The notes under the pieces are model-generated. The model was not told where the DNA came from and ran no database searches. It saw nothing but the letters and a program-made list of their open reading frames with translations. DNA of 64,000 nt from positions 310,001 through 374,000 of the forward strand of contig NZ_CAJNBJ010000017.1 in assembly GCF_905220995.1 (NCBI RefSeq). The letters are read 5' to 3'. Below are positions 18,626 to 26,752 of the stretch, piece after piece. Both the position numbers and the translations under genes were made by a program. Every line of letters starts with the position of its first letter. Position 1 is the stretch's first letter. This DNA comes from Nitrospira defluvii. Lineage in GTDB: Bacteria; Nitrospirota; Nitrospiria; Nitrospirales; Nitrospiraceae.

Positions 18626-20512
18626 ATGACTTCCTCGTCTGGTTCCGCCGCAACGCCTGATCTCCTGACCGCCCTGGCCAACAAAGCGACACACCTGCGT
18701 ATCGAGAGCGTAAAGGCGACAAGTGAGGCCGGAAGCGGACACCCTTCCAGCTGTTGCTCCGCTGCAGACATCCTGGCGGTGTTGTTCTTCTCGGTCATGC
18801 GGTATGAGCCGAAGAATCCGAAGGCCCCTAACAGCGATCGCTTTGTTCTGTCGAAAGGCCATGCCGCGCCGCTCTTGTATGCGGCCTGGGCGGAAGCGGG
18901 ACTATTTCCCAAGTCGGAATTGCTGAAATTGCGTACGCTTGGCTCCGATCTCGAAGGCCATCCGACTCCCCGTCTCTCATTCGTCGATATGGCGACCGGT
19001 TCGTTGGGACAGGGGCTTCCGGCCGGGGTGGGGCTCGCCTTCAACGCGAAATCGATCGATAAGACCGACTATCGCACCTATGTGTTGATGGGCGACGGCG
19101 AATCCGTTGAAGGATCGGTGTGGGAAGCGGCGGAAGTGGCCCGGCACGCGGGGTTGGACAATCTCTGTGCGATCGTTGATGTGAATCGTCTGGGGCAAAG
19201 CGACCCGACCATGCTGCAGCACGACATGGACGCTTACCGCGCTCGTTGGAGTGGCTTTGGCTGGAACGCCATCGTCGTGGATGGTCATGACATCGGCGCG
19301 CTCCTGGCGGCGTTCGACGAGGCGGCACGAACCAAGGGCCGGCCGACGGTGCTGTTGGCCAAGACCTTCAAAGGTCGCGGCATCTCGTTTATGGAGAATC
19401 ATCCGGAATGGCACGGAAAACCATTGAAGAAGGGCGAAGAAACCCAGAAGGCCCTGGATGAATTGACGCGTCAGCTGAAGCCTGTCTCTGTGGAGCCACA
19501 GATCAAGGCATCGACTGCGACCAAGGGTGCTCCTCCCACCAAAGGGGCGATGGCACCGGCGCCCTACAAAGTCGGTGACTCCGCCGCGACGCGCGAAGCC
19601 TTCGGCGCAGCGCTCCTGGCCTTGGGGGAAGCCAACTCGCAGGTGGTCGCCCTTGATGCGGACGTGAAAAACTCCACCTACAGCGACAAATTCGGAAAGC
19701 GGTTTCCCGATCGATTCCTCGAAAATTTCATCGCCGAACAGAACATGCTGGGCGCGGCGGCCGGAGTGGCGGCTTGCGGGAAGATTCCGTTTGTGGCGAC
19801 CTTCGCCGCCTTCTTCACCCGGGCCTATGACTTCATTCGTATGGCGGCGATCAGTCAATCAAACATCAAGCTCGTCGGCACCCATGTGGGTGTCAGCATC
19901 GGCGAGGACGGCCCGTCCCAGATGGGATTGGAAGATTTGGCCATGATGTCGGCTCAGCCTGGTGTGACCGTGCTGTACCCGTCCGACGCAATGTCGATGT
20001 ATAAGCTGGTAGAATCAGCTGCGAGCCACAAAGGGATGGTCTATCTCCGTGCCGGTCGGCCCAAGACGCCGGTGATCTACGGCGCAGAGGAGACATTCCG
20101 GATCGGCGGTTCTAAAGTCCTGCGGCAGAGCGCGGCCGATCGGTTGACGATTGTTGCGGCTGGTGTGACGCTCTTTGAGGCGTTGAAGGCCCATGACCAG
20201 TTGAAGGCGGCGGGCATCGCGACCCGCGTCGTGGATCTTTACAGCATCGTGCCGGTGGATCAGGCGACCTTGATCGAGTGTGCACGTGCGACCGGCGGAC
20301 GATTCCTGACCGTCGAAGATCACTATGCGCATGGCGGCCTCGGCGATGCCGTGTTGAGCGCCCTGGCTTCAGAGGGCGTGCGGGTTCGCAAGCTGGCCGT
20401 GCGCGAAATCCCGCGCAGCGGCAAGCCGGATGAACTCGTGGACCATTTCGGAATTGGAGTACGCTCGATTGTCGAAGCCGCCAAAGAAATCGCCAGCACC
20501 GCCAACCGTTGA
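18626..20512 (+). CDS. tkt: Transketolase (single chain)
   Basis: Thiamine-diphosphate enzyme transferring two-carbon units in the pentose phosphate and Calvin-type cycles. The 628-residue protein has the ThDP motif MGDGESVEGSVWEAAE ending in VDVNRLGQ, the catalytic His in SKGHAAPLLY, a pyrimidine-binding domain (FIAEQNMLGAAAGVA) and the C-terminal domain. N- and C-terminal halves are fused, unlike the split archaeal form. Start chosen at MTSSSGS because AAAGGA lies 6-8 bases upstream; the frame extends 5 codons further to 18611. The C-terminus overlaps the frame of the next gene. Confidence 0.95.
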   Translation: MTSSSGSAATPDLLTALANKATHLRIESVKATSEAGSGHPSSCCSAADILAVLFFSVMRYEPKNPKAPNSDRFVLSKGHAAPLLYAAWAEAGLFPKSELLKLRTLGSDLEGHPTPRLSFVDMATGSLGQGLPAGVGLAFNAKSIDKTDYRTYVLMGDGESVEGSVWEAAEVARHAGLDNLCAIVDVNRLGQSDPTMLQHDMDAYRARWSGFGWNAIVVDGHDIGALLAAFDEAARTKGRPTVLLAKTFKGRGISFMENHPEWHGKPLKKGEETQKALDELTRQLKPVSVEPQIKASTATKGAPPTKGAMAPAPYKVGDSAATREAFGAALLALGEANSQVVALDADVKNSTYSDKFGKRFPDRFLENFIAEQNMLGAAAGVAACGKIPFVATFAAFFTRAYDFIRMAAISQSNIKLVGTHVGVSIGEDGPSQMGLEDLAMMSAQPGVTVLYPSDAMSMYKLVESAASHKGMVYLRAGRPKTPVIYGAEETFRIGGSKVLRQSAADRLTIVAAGVTLFEALKAHDQLKAAGIATRVVDLYSIVPVDQATLIECARATGGRFLTVEDHYAHGGLGDAVLSALASEGVRVRKLAVREIPRSGKPDELVDHFGIGVRSIVEAAKEIASTANR

Positions 20513-21209
20513 ACGGTCCAGTCCTGGTGCGCATGCCGGGTTGAACCAAATTCCCCTTCTACAGATTCTCAGCGCCCAGGATCGACAAAAGGTCCTGGGC
20601 GAAATGACAGAAACCCGCTACGGCAAGGGCGAGTACATCTTTCGCGAGGGCGATCCGACCGAATACTTCCACATTGTGAAGGAAGGGTCGGTGAAGTGCG
20701 TCAAATCGTCGCTCGACGGCAAGGAGTGTACGCTCAAGGTGCTCATGCCGGGCGACCTGTTCTGCTGCGATGCTTCGGCCTTCGATGGTGCGTCCCATCC
20801 TGGCACGGCCCAACCCATGGGCGATGTCAGTGTGCTTCGCATGAAAAAGGAAGCCTACTTCAAGATGCTCCGGGCGAATCCGGATGCCGCGATGGAAGTC
20901 ATCCGGTATCTGGGAAACCGCCTCAATGAGGCCCAGGAAAAAGCCAAGGTGCTCGCCCTCGATCGGGCCGACCAACGATTGGCGTCCTTGCTCGTGAATC
21001 TGGCAGAACGCAGCGGTATCAAGGACCCCAACGGGATTCGGGTGACCGTTCGTCTGACGCGTCAGGATATGGCGAACATGGTGGGCGTGACGACGGAAAC
21101 CGCCATCCGGATCATGGTGCGCTTCAAGAAGGATCGTTTGGTGACCGGCACCGCCGCGCGTCTCGTCATTCGTGATCTCCCCAAGCTGAAACTCCTCGCT
21201 TCCTCGTAA
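20430..21209 (+). CDS. CRP/FNR family transcriptional regulator
   Basis: cAMP-receptor-type DNA-binding regulator: a cyclic-nucleotide-binding-like beta barrel (GEYIFREGDPTEYFHIVKEG, then PGDLFCCDASAFDG), dimerisation helix, and C-terminal winged helix LTRQDMANMVGVTTETAIRIM. It lacks the N-terminal cysteine cluster of oxygen-sensing FNR, so another signal is likely. The start is uncertain: the only ATG (20430) lies 83 bases inside tkt, while TTG 20541 would begin just before the first conserved residues. It ends 173 bases before nirK, and a dyad with FNR-superfamily spacing lies between the two genes, so it is a good candidate regulator of nirK. Confidence 0.85.
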   Translation: MNSWTISELEYARLSKPPKKSPAPPTVERSSPGAHAGLNQIPLLQILSAQDRQKVLGEMTETRYGKGEYIFREGDPTEYFHIVKEGSVKCVKSSLDGKECTLKVLMPGDLFCCDASAFDGASHPGTAQPMGDVSVLRMKKEAYFKMLRANPDAAMEVIRYLGNRLNEAQEKAKVLALDRADQRLASLLVNLAERSGIKDPNGIRVTVRLTRQDMANMVGVTTETAIRIMVRFKKDRLVTGTAARLVIRDLPKLKLLASS

Positions 21210-21243
21210 TTTTTCCCACTACAGCGCCACTATCGTCCCAAAT

Positions 21244-21285
21244 ATGACAAATGTCATGTTTTATTGCCGACGGCCTGAGTATGGT
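21244..21285 (+). promoter_or_regulatory. FNR/CRP-type dyad and probable nirK promoter
   Basis: The dyad ATGAC-AAAT-GTCAT (21244-21257) has the 5-4-5 architecture of FNR-superfamily sites. A weak -10, TATGGT (21280-21285), lies where the dyad centre would be about 41.5 bases upstream of the transcription start, the class II activation position. No good -35 hexamer is seen, which fits an activator-dependent promoter. Confidence 0.5.
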
Positions 21286-21382
21286 GCAGGCAGAGGCGCA
21301 GCATTCGATGACGACGAATGTGGATCTGAGAGTGAAGGGCTCTCAGGCGCTGAGTGAATCAACAGAACTACGGGAGGCAGAC

Positions 21383-22384
21383 ATGCAAGAGCAGGTAGGA
21401 CATAACAGGCAGGATCGCAGTCGGTGTAAGACAGCGTCCGTGTTGGGATTGACGTTGGGGATGCTGGCAAGCATGGCGTTGTCCGTTCAGGCCAAGACCC
21501 ACGACATCCAGATGACCGCCGTTGAGACGGACATCGTCATTGACGGCGGAGGGGAAAAGTATGCGGCTTGGACTTTCAATGGGCAGTTTCCAGGTCCGGT
21601 TGTCCGAGTCACGGAGGGCGATACGATCAACTTCACGTTGACGAACCCCGCCACGAATAAGAATCCGCATGCAATGGACTTCCATGCGGCGGAAATCGAC
21701 TTCTTGAAGAATTACCGGGCCGTTAATGCCGGAGAGAGCATCAGCTTCACCTTTGTGGCGAAAAAGCCAGGGTTGTTCTTCTACCACTGCGGCGCGCCGC
21801 CGATGATCCAACATGTGGCGCGTGGCATGTTTGGCGCGATCATTGTCGATCCGAAGGACGCCAAGGTCTGGCCGAAAGCCGATCGCGAGTATGTCTTGGT
21901 GCAATCGGAGTACTACAAGAATCCAAACGATGTGCAAGCGATGTTTGATCGAAAGTATGACGGGATCATGTTCAACGGCGGCATCTTCAAGTATCACCCT
22001 TTCGTAACCGGAGGGGGCAAGCTCGATGCCAAACCGGGAGAGCGCGTGCGCATCTATTTTGTCAATGCGGGGCCGAACGAGTTTTCGTCGTTCCACCCCA
22101 TCGGCGAAATCTGGGACAACGTGTATGAGAGCGGCAATCCCGCCAATAACCTGAAAGGGGTGCAGACCTATGTCGTGGGGCCTGGCAGCGCGGCCACGTT
22201 CGATGTCGTCGTGGAATCCGCCGGAGCCTACCCGCTGGTGACCCATTCGCTGACTGGTGCATTGCGCGGAGCGATCGCGGTTCTGTTGGCGGGACCGGAT
22301 GCAAAGCCGGCTCCGTTGATGCCGATGGTGCCCTGGGAGTTGCCGGCCTCGAAGACCGAGACCACGCCACCGCCGGGTCACTGA
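21383..22384 (+). CDS. nirK: Copper-containing nitrite reductase, periplasmic
   Basis: Reduces nitrite to nitric oxide. From ATG 21383 (preceded by GGGAGG) the 333-residue protein has a signal peptide ending near Ala 37 and two cupredoxin domains. Type 1 copper ligands: His 96, Cys 136, His 144 and Met 149 (YHCGAPP, QHVARGM). Type 2 ligands: His 101, His 135 and His 288. The catalytic Asp 99 (MDFH) and a His at 238 are present. All active-site residues are kept, so it should be catalytic. It heads a cluster of five exported proteins and is preceded by a CRP/FNR regulator. A two-domain NirK without fused cytochrome is the form known in Nitrospira. Confidence 0.95.
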   Translation: MQEQVGHNRQDRSRCKTASVLGLTLGMLASMALSVQAKTHDIQMTAVETDIVIDGGGEKYAAWTFNGQFPGPVVRVTEGDTINFTLTNPATNKNPHAMDFHAAEIDFLKNYRAVNAGESISFTFVAKKPGLFFYHCGAPPMIQHVARGMFGAIIVDPKDAKVWPKADREYVLVQSEYYKNPNDVQAMFDRKYDGIMFNGGIFKYHPFVTGGGKLDAKPGERVRIYFVNAGPNEFSSFHPIGEIWDNVYESGNPANNLKGVQTYVVGPGSAATFDVVVESAGAYPLVTHSLTGALRGAIAVLLAGPDAKPAPLMPMVPWELPASKTETTPPPGH

Positions 22385-22489
22385 CCGTCGTGGGGGCCGG
22401 CCGTCCATGCGGACCGCCGGCCCTCCTTGGAAAAGGGCACACCGTGATCCATTCAGATGTCCAACGTTCATGGTTTCTGGGAGATGCCG

Positions 22490-22837
22490 ATGCGGAATCC
22501 TGGGATGATAGGGTTCTTCCTTGTCCTGCTGAGCGGATGCCTCGCAATCCCGGCCGTTGCCGAAACCTCACAGGAGCGCGTGGCGCTTTTCTTGTCAGGA
22601 CCAGACTGTTCCGCTCAATACCAGTCTATCGTGGCGGCCTTGACTCCGATTTCAGGCGTCGCCCGCGTGGATCCGGACAGCATTCCTGAGCATGTCTTAA
22701 TCGATGTGTCGAGCGGGGTCGTCCTTCCGGAGGAACTGCTGGCGGCCGCGCGTCGTGCTCTCCCATCGGCCGTGAGTTGTCAGGTCGATATTATGAAGTC
22801 CTGTATCTCCGCCGGCCCCTCCTCGACACAGCCTTGA
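22490..22837 (+). CDS. Small exported protein with HMA-like fold
   Basis: Not a named family. The 115 residues start with a signal peptide (MIGFFLVLLSGCLAIPAVAE) and continue as a beta-alpha-beta-beta-alpha-beta pattern resembling heavy-metal-associated domains (VALFLSGPDCSAQ, SGVARVDPDSIPEHVLIDV, LAAARRALPSA). The CxxC metal motif is reduced to a single Cys (PDCSAQ), but two more Cys occur at the C-terminus (SCQVDIMKSC). ATG 22490 is chosen because GGGAG lies 6 bases upstream; 22484 is also possible. Its position 105 bases after nirK suggests a role in copper delivery or cluster assembly, which is inference. Confidence 0.6.
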   Translation: MRNPGMIGFFLVLLSGCLAIPAVAETSQERVALFLSGPDCSAQYQSIVAALTPISGVARVDPDSIPEHVLIDVSSGVVLPEELLAAARRALPSAVSCQVDIMKSCISAGPSSTQP

Positions 22838-22898
22838 CCGGCCCTTGCAATGAGCCGACGATTCAGGGAGACTCCCGACGCGCAGTCAACAAGACATC

Positions 22899-23528
22899 AT
22901 GCCTTCGACCGGAGTCATGGGAAAAGTCAGGAGAGTCTTGGCCCGGTGTCTGGCCACGGCGGCAAGCGTCTTGGTTCTGTCGGCTGTCAACGCAGTCGCC
23001 CAGGAGGCCGTACTTGAATTCCCCATCCGTCCGTTCAATGTCGATGTCATGTTGCGGCAGCAGACCTTCGCCCCGGACGACCGCGAGATCGGCGTGCAAC
23101 TGGGGATCACGGCGCTGCGGTACAGCAATGTGGAAGTGCGGACCATCTATCAGTACTTCAGTATCCATTCCCAGGAATTCAAGACGGACCAGCATTCTGT
23201 ATTTCTGAATCCTCGTTGGAACAACTTCATCGACATTTTGGATTTTCCCACACATAAACCGATCAGCCGCCTCATCCGCCATGCATTGTTCGGCCCATTG
23301 GAAGACCGGGCCGTCCCCTACATCGGCGCGCTGGCTGGAGGCGTGTTGCCCGGTCCGGGGAACCGGGCGCCGGGGCATTTGATCGGCGCTCAGGTGGGGG
23401 TCCGCTTTCCCGTCGCACAGAGCCTGTCGGTCGATATCAGCGTGCAATACAGTCAGTATGGTGTGGATTTTCGTGGTGAGGCGGGGCAGGCGCAACAATG
23501 GGTCTTTCTGACGGGGGTTCGCTTCTAA
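22899..23528 (+). CDS. Hypothetical exported protein of the nirK cluster, acyloxyacyl-hydrolase/barrel-like
   Basis: Function unknown. The 209-residue product has a signal peptide (about 7-34, cleaving after VNAVAQ) and a series of amphipathic strands ending in an aromatic C-terminus (QWVFLTGVRF). That pattern is typical of a small outer-membrane barrel. Middle residues include NPRWNNFIDILDFP and YIGALAGGVLPGPG. The alternative start at 22917 (MGKVRR) has a closer GGAG. The stop overlaps the next start by one base (TAATG), showing that it is translated with the solute-binding lipoprotein. Confidence 0.55.
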   Translation: MPSTGVMGKVRRVLARCLATAASVLVLSAVNAVAQEAVLEFPIRPFNVDVMLRQQTFAPDDREIGVQLGITALRYSNVEVRTIYQYFSIHSQEFKTDQHSVFLNPRWNNFIDILDFPTHKPISRLIRHALFGPLEDRAVPYIGALAGGVLPGPGNRAPGHLIGAQVGVRFPVAQSLSVDISVQYSQYGVDFRGEAGQAQQWVFLTGVRF

Positions 23529-24565
23529 TGTGGATGCGGCGGTCAGGGTACCGGGTAGCCATGATGGCCTTGCTCGCCCCGCTGCTGCCGGGCTGCGGAC
23601 TCCTCATCGATGTGGTCGAACAGGTCTGGCCCGTGACCGGCAACAGGGTCGATATCATCTGTGAGCGTGAACGGGTCCAAGTCGGGTTGACCATGGAGCC
23701 GTTTCGACCGTTCGTGTTTCCGACCATCTGGACCGATGAAGGCGCCAGGGTGACCGGGCTCGATGTCGAACTGATCAAGGCGATGACCGATGAACTTTCC
23801 CGACGCTGCGGTCGCCCGATCACCCCGGTGCTCCACCTGGTGCGGTTCCGAGACCTCTTCAGGCTGCTGAACGAGGGCCATTTGGATTGGTTTGTCTCGG
23901 CGGTGGCCACCAATACGCCGGCACCGAGCCGCGCCGGGGTCGCCTATTCCCTGCCCTATTTTTACGGCGGCGGCATCAGCGGGATCACGAGGAGCTCTGC
24001 CGTGATCGATCGTGTACAGGCCAATGTCAGGGAGCAAACGCTCCATCCGGCTGCCGATCGATTGACCGCCACCAGTCATGCCTTGGACGGGCTGACGATT
24101 GCCGTGCAGGGTGAAACGAGCGCGTATTATTACGCCGAGGCCAATTTGGGTGCGAATCGCTTGCTGGTCTGTGATTCGCTGCCCGCGGCGTTCGAATATG
24201 CCGACGCCCAGACCGAGCCGCGCATCGATGTGATCCTTGGCGCGCAACCGGTGCTGGAGTATATGGTCAAACGAGTCCGCAGGGACTGGGCGCTGTTGAC
24301 CCGTGACAACGGGCTGCCGCTCTTCCTGACCAAGGCCGAGTATGGGGTTGTCGTGGCGGAAGAAAGTTACCGGCTCAGATGGCTGCTGAACGACCTGCTG
24401 CTGAAGTTGGATGAGTCGGGCCGGCTTCGGGAGATGCGGGTGCGATGGCTCGACGAGGACTATGCCTTCCCCCGGCGTGCCTCGTTGGAAGGATTACCCT
24501 TCGATGTGGAAAAAATGGCGGCTCACTATGTCCAGGGAACCTGTCGTCTCAAACCGTTGCCGTGA
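23528..24565 (+). CDS. Extracellular solute-binding lipoprotein (family 3-like)
   Basis: Periplasmic binding protein of the amino-acid type, lipid-anchored. The signal and lipobox LLPGC are near residue 22. The first lobe contains VGLTMEPFRPFVFPTIWTDEG and GLDVELIKAMTDEL, the usual start of SBP_bac_3 domains; the second lobe begins near LDGLTIAVQGETSAYY. No ABC permease or ATPase is nearby, so it may serve as a sensor or as an anchored ligand trap instead of a transporter part. The start ATG shares its A with the previous stop (TAATG). It is followed 21 bases later by the c-heme protein. Confidence 0.75.
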   Translation: MWMRRSGYRVAMMALLAPLLPGCGLLIDVVEQVWPVTGNRVDIICERERVQVGLTMEPFRPFVFPTIWTDEGARVTGLDVELIKAMTDELSRRCGRPITPVLHLVRFRDLFRLLNEGHLDWFVSAVATNTPAPSRAGVAYSLPYFYGGGISGITRSSAVIDRVQANVREQTLHPAADRLTATSHALDGLTIAVQGETSAYYYAEANLGANRLLVCDSLPAAFEYADAQTEPRIDVILGAQPVLEYMVKRVRRDWALLTRDNGLPLFLTKAEYGVVVAEESYRLRWLLNDLLLKLDESGRLREMRVRWLDEDYAFPRRASLEGLPFDVEKMAAHYVQGTCRLKPLP

Positions 24566-24586
24566 GGCGTGAAAGAGGAGCGTGAC

Positions 24587-25342
24587 ATGAACAGTCGCAT
24601 GATGGTGAAGGCGGTGCTCATGCTATCCGTCCTGCTTCAGCCGCCGCTGACCTGGGCGGTTGAGCGAGCTGAGGTGGAGGAAACCGCGCGGCTCCTCGCA
24701 AGACTGCTGGAGTCGGGGCGCGCCGTGATCGAACGGAATCAGACTTTGATCGACGATCCTCACAAAGGGGATAAGGGACTGACGCCGGAATTGTTTGAGG
24801 CGGAGTTGGTCCGGGAGTTCCGGGCTAAGTCCGGCATCGATCTGACCGCCTTGCCGACGGCTCCCGTGTCCATCGTCATTCCCCCGCTTGCCAAGGAACT
24901 GCTGCCTGTGTTGGTGCAGGCCAGCCGCGATGTGGTGCGAGATGCGCAAGTCGTCATCAATCAGCGCGGGATCGGATACAAAAACTTTATTCCGGCCACC
25001 TGGGGTAGCCAGGCTTCGGCACGGTTTTCCAAGTCTTCGCACGTGCGTCTTAAACAGACTGCGCTTGACGCGCGAAATCCGAAAAACGAACCGGATGAGT
25101 ACGAGGCGTCCGTGCTGAAGTGGCTGGCTGCCAGGCCGCGCGCAGAGGCCTATGTGAGCGAATTGACCGAGGAGGGAAAGACGCTGCGCGTGGTGATGCC
25201 GATCTACTACGCCAAGGATTGTCTCGCCTGCCACGGAGAACCCAAGGGGATGCTGGATATTTCAGGCTATCCGAAGGAAGGCCATAAGGAAGGGGATCTC
25301 GCCGGTGCGATCACGGTGACCGCCCCGCTGAGCAACCGCTAA
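24587..25342 (+). CDS. DUF3365 (Tll0287-like) c-type heme protein
   Basis: Exported single-heme protein. From ATG 24587 (GAGGAG upstream) it has a signal peptide (about 1-25, ending LTWAVE), a helical PAS-like DUF3365 body (RKSG-type FRAKSGIDL, RNPKNEPDEYE) and a CLACH heme-binding motif near residue 214 followed by EPKGMLDISGYPKEGHKEGDLAGAI, which is characteristic of the family. It is the last gene of the nirK cluster and converges with the cupin gene. It may deliver electrons to NirK or sense redox or NO; both are inference from position and heme content. Confidence 0.85.
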   Translation: MNSRMMVKAVLMLSVLLQPPLTWAVERAEVEETARLLARLLESGRAVIERNQTLIDDPHKGDKGLTPELFEAELVREFRAKSGIDLTALPTAPVSIVIPPLAKELLPVLVQASRDVVRDAQVVINQRGIGYKNFIPATWGSQASARFSKSSHVRLKQTALDARNPKNEPDEYEASVLKWLAARPRAEAYVSELTEEGKTLRVVMPIYYAKDCLACHGEPKGMLDISGYPKEGHKEGDLAGAITVTAPLSNR

Positions 25343-25391
25343 CCGCCTAGGACTTCTGCGCGTTGTCGTCGAAGGTGTGAGTCGTGGCCTG

Positions 25392-25709
25392 TCAGGGATT
25401 CGGCGCGACGAACACGAGTACTCGCAGCCGCTGTGCAGTATGGTTCTTCACGCCATGCTCCTCCCCTGCCGGCGCCATCGTGCCCTGTCCCGGTCCCAAT
25501 ACTTGCTTCTCCGACCCGACCTGAAAGGTGCCTTCGCCCTCCAGCACGATGTAGACCTTGTCCTGTTCGCCGTGGATATGTCCCTTCTGTTCCTGCCCCG
25601 GTTCAAAACAGTACACGTCACAAAAAAACCGGGATGTTTCGAACAGATTGTTCTTCTTCATCTTGTCTGGACTGAACTGCTGAATATCCGAAAGGGCGAT
25701 CACCTTCAT
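25392..25709 (-). CDS. Cupin domain protein
   Basis: Small single-domain cupin (105 aa). Metal-type motif 1 is visible as GHIHGEQDKVYIVLEGEG (His, His, Glu-like positions) and motif 2 as PAGEEHGVKN with the last histidine. A soluble sensor or isomerase is possible; the substrate is unknown. It lies 17 bases downstream of the HdrB-like gene in the same direction, so the two are probably co-transcribed. Confidence 0.8.
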   Translation of the reverse strand: MKVIALSDIQQFSPDKMKKNNLFETSRFFCDVYCFEPGQEQKGHIHGEQDKVYIVLEGEGTFQVGSEKQVLGPGQGTMAPAGEEHGVKNHTAQRLRVLVFVAPNP

Positions 25710-25726
25710 GTTGGGCGCTCCGCGGG

Positions 25727-26629
25727 TCAGGTTGAATGTTCCGTGTGACGTGACTGTAACCGAGTCACGATGCTATCGACTGAGATCAAATGTCTGGACA
25801 GTCCCAAGTCCTGTGCGGGAATGCCCATGGCCAGGCCGAGCAGTTGCGGGAGATGGAGAATGGGGAGGTTCAGTGCCGTCTTGACCGCCCGCCCCGCGCG
25901 TTCCTGGTAAATGTCGAGGCTCATGTGGCACAGGGGACAGGGCGTCACCATGAAGTCGGCTCCATGGTCCCGGGCATCCTTCATATTGGTACCGGCCATG
26001 GCCACGGCGATGGCCTCTTTCTCCAGGATGATGGGGAACCCGCAACATTTGGTCCGCCCCGCATAGGCCACCGGTTCTCCCCCGACGGCGCGAATGATCT
26101 TTTCCAAGGAGCTGGGGTTCTCGGGATCGTCGAAGCCCAGTTCCCAGGAGGGGCGCAGCATGTAGCAGCCGTAAAAGGGAGCGATGCGAAAATCACGAAA
26201 CGACGAACGGACGGTATCGGTCACCCGGGTGATCCCGAGATCGCGCACGGCGATCCAGAGGAGATGCTTGACCTGGACGCTGCCGCCGTAGGTGATACCG
26301 TCCTGTGCCAGGATCTTATTGATTCGTTCCAGTGTGGCCGGTTCCTGTTTTAACCGTCGATTGGCTGCGCTCATCACCCCCTGACATGTGCCGCAGATAG
26401 TCATCACGTCCAACCCCAAGCGCTCGGCCTGGGCGAAGGTGCGGGCATTCAGCGCGAGGGCAAGGTCCGGGTCGGCTTCCCCGATCACCCCGGCTCCGCA
26501 ACAGGAGGAGGCGGCGAGCTCGATGACCTCGATGCCCAGGCGACCGACGATGGCCATGGTGGATTGATACAGTTCTGGAGTGGCGCCCTTGGCGGCGCAC
26601 CCGGGATAGAGGGCAAATTTTAATGGCAT
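25727..26629 (-). CDS. HdrB-like CCG-domain iron-sulfur protein
   Basis: Contains two full CCG (cysteine-rich) motifs, the ligands of non-cubane [4Fe-4S] clusters. The first is LYPGC, SSCCGAG and ICGTC; the second is FYGC, KCCGF and TPCPLC. The family includes heterodisulfide reductase HdrB, the SdhE-type anchor subunit of type E succinate:quinone reductases and GlpC-like proteins. The start MPLKFALYPGC (26629) agrees with the family; the frame runs to 26722 without homology. No HdrA or HdrC is adjacent. An unusual sdhB lies 10 kb away, so a role as the quinone-reducing subunit of succinate dehydrogenase is a reasonable inference. Confidence 0.88.
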   Translation of the reverse strand: MPLKFALYPGCAAKGATPELYQSTMAIVGRLGIEVIELAASSCCGAGVIGEADPDLALALNARTFAQAERLGLDVMTICGTCQGVMSAANRRLKQEPATLERINKILAQDGITYGGSVQVKHLLWIAVRDLGITRVTDTVRSSFRDFRIAPFYGCYMLRPSWELGFDDPENPSSLEKIIRAVGGEPVAYAGRTKCCGFPIILEKEAIAVAMAGTNMKDARDHGADFMVTPCPLCHMSLDIYQERAGRAVKTALNLPILHLPQLLGLAMGIPAQDLGLSRHLISVDSIVTRLQSRHTEHST

Positions 26630-26752
26630 AGGTCTCGTCGTATTTGGAGCCGGGCTCTCGTCGTCACGATAGCCGATTTCCCCCCTCAATGAACAGTGTC
26701 TGGCCGAAGGAGTCAAGCCCACGACAGGGAGGCCGCATCACGCCGGCCACGG

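Noticed and set aside
20430-21209. Assignment of the regulator as an oxygen-sensing FNR
   Set aside because: The N-terminal four-cysteine cluster is missing; only the FNR-superfamily fold is supported.
21368-22471. 367-codon minus-strand frame opposite nirK
   Set aside because: nirK has all copper ligands; the antisense product has no plausible domain.
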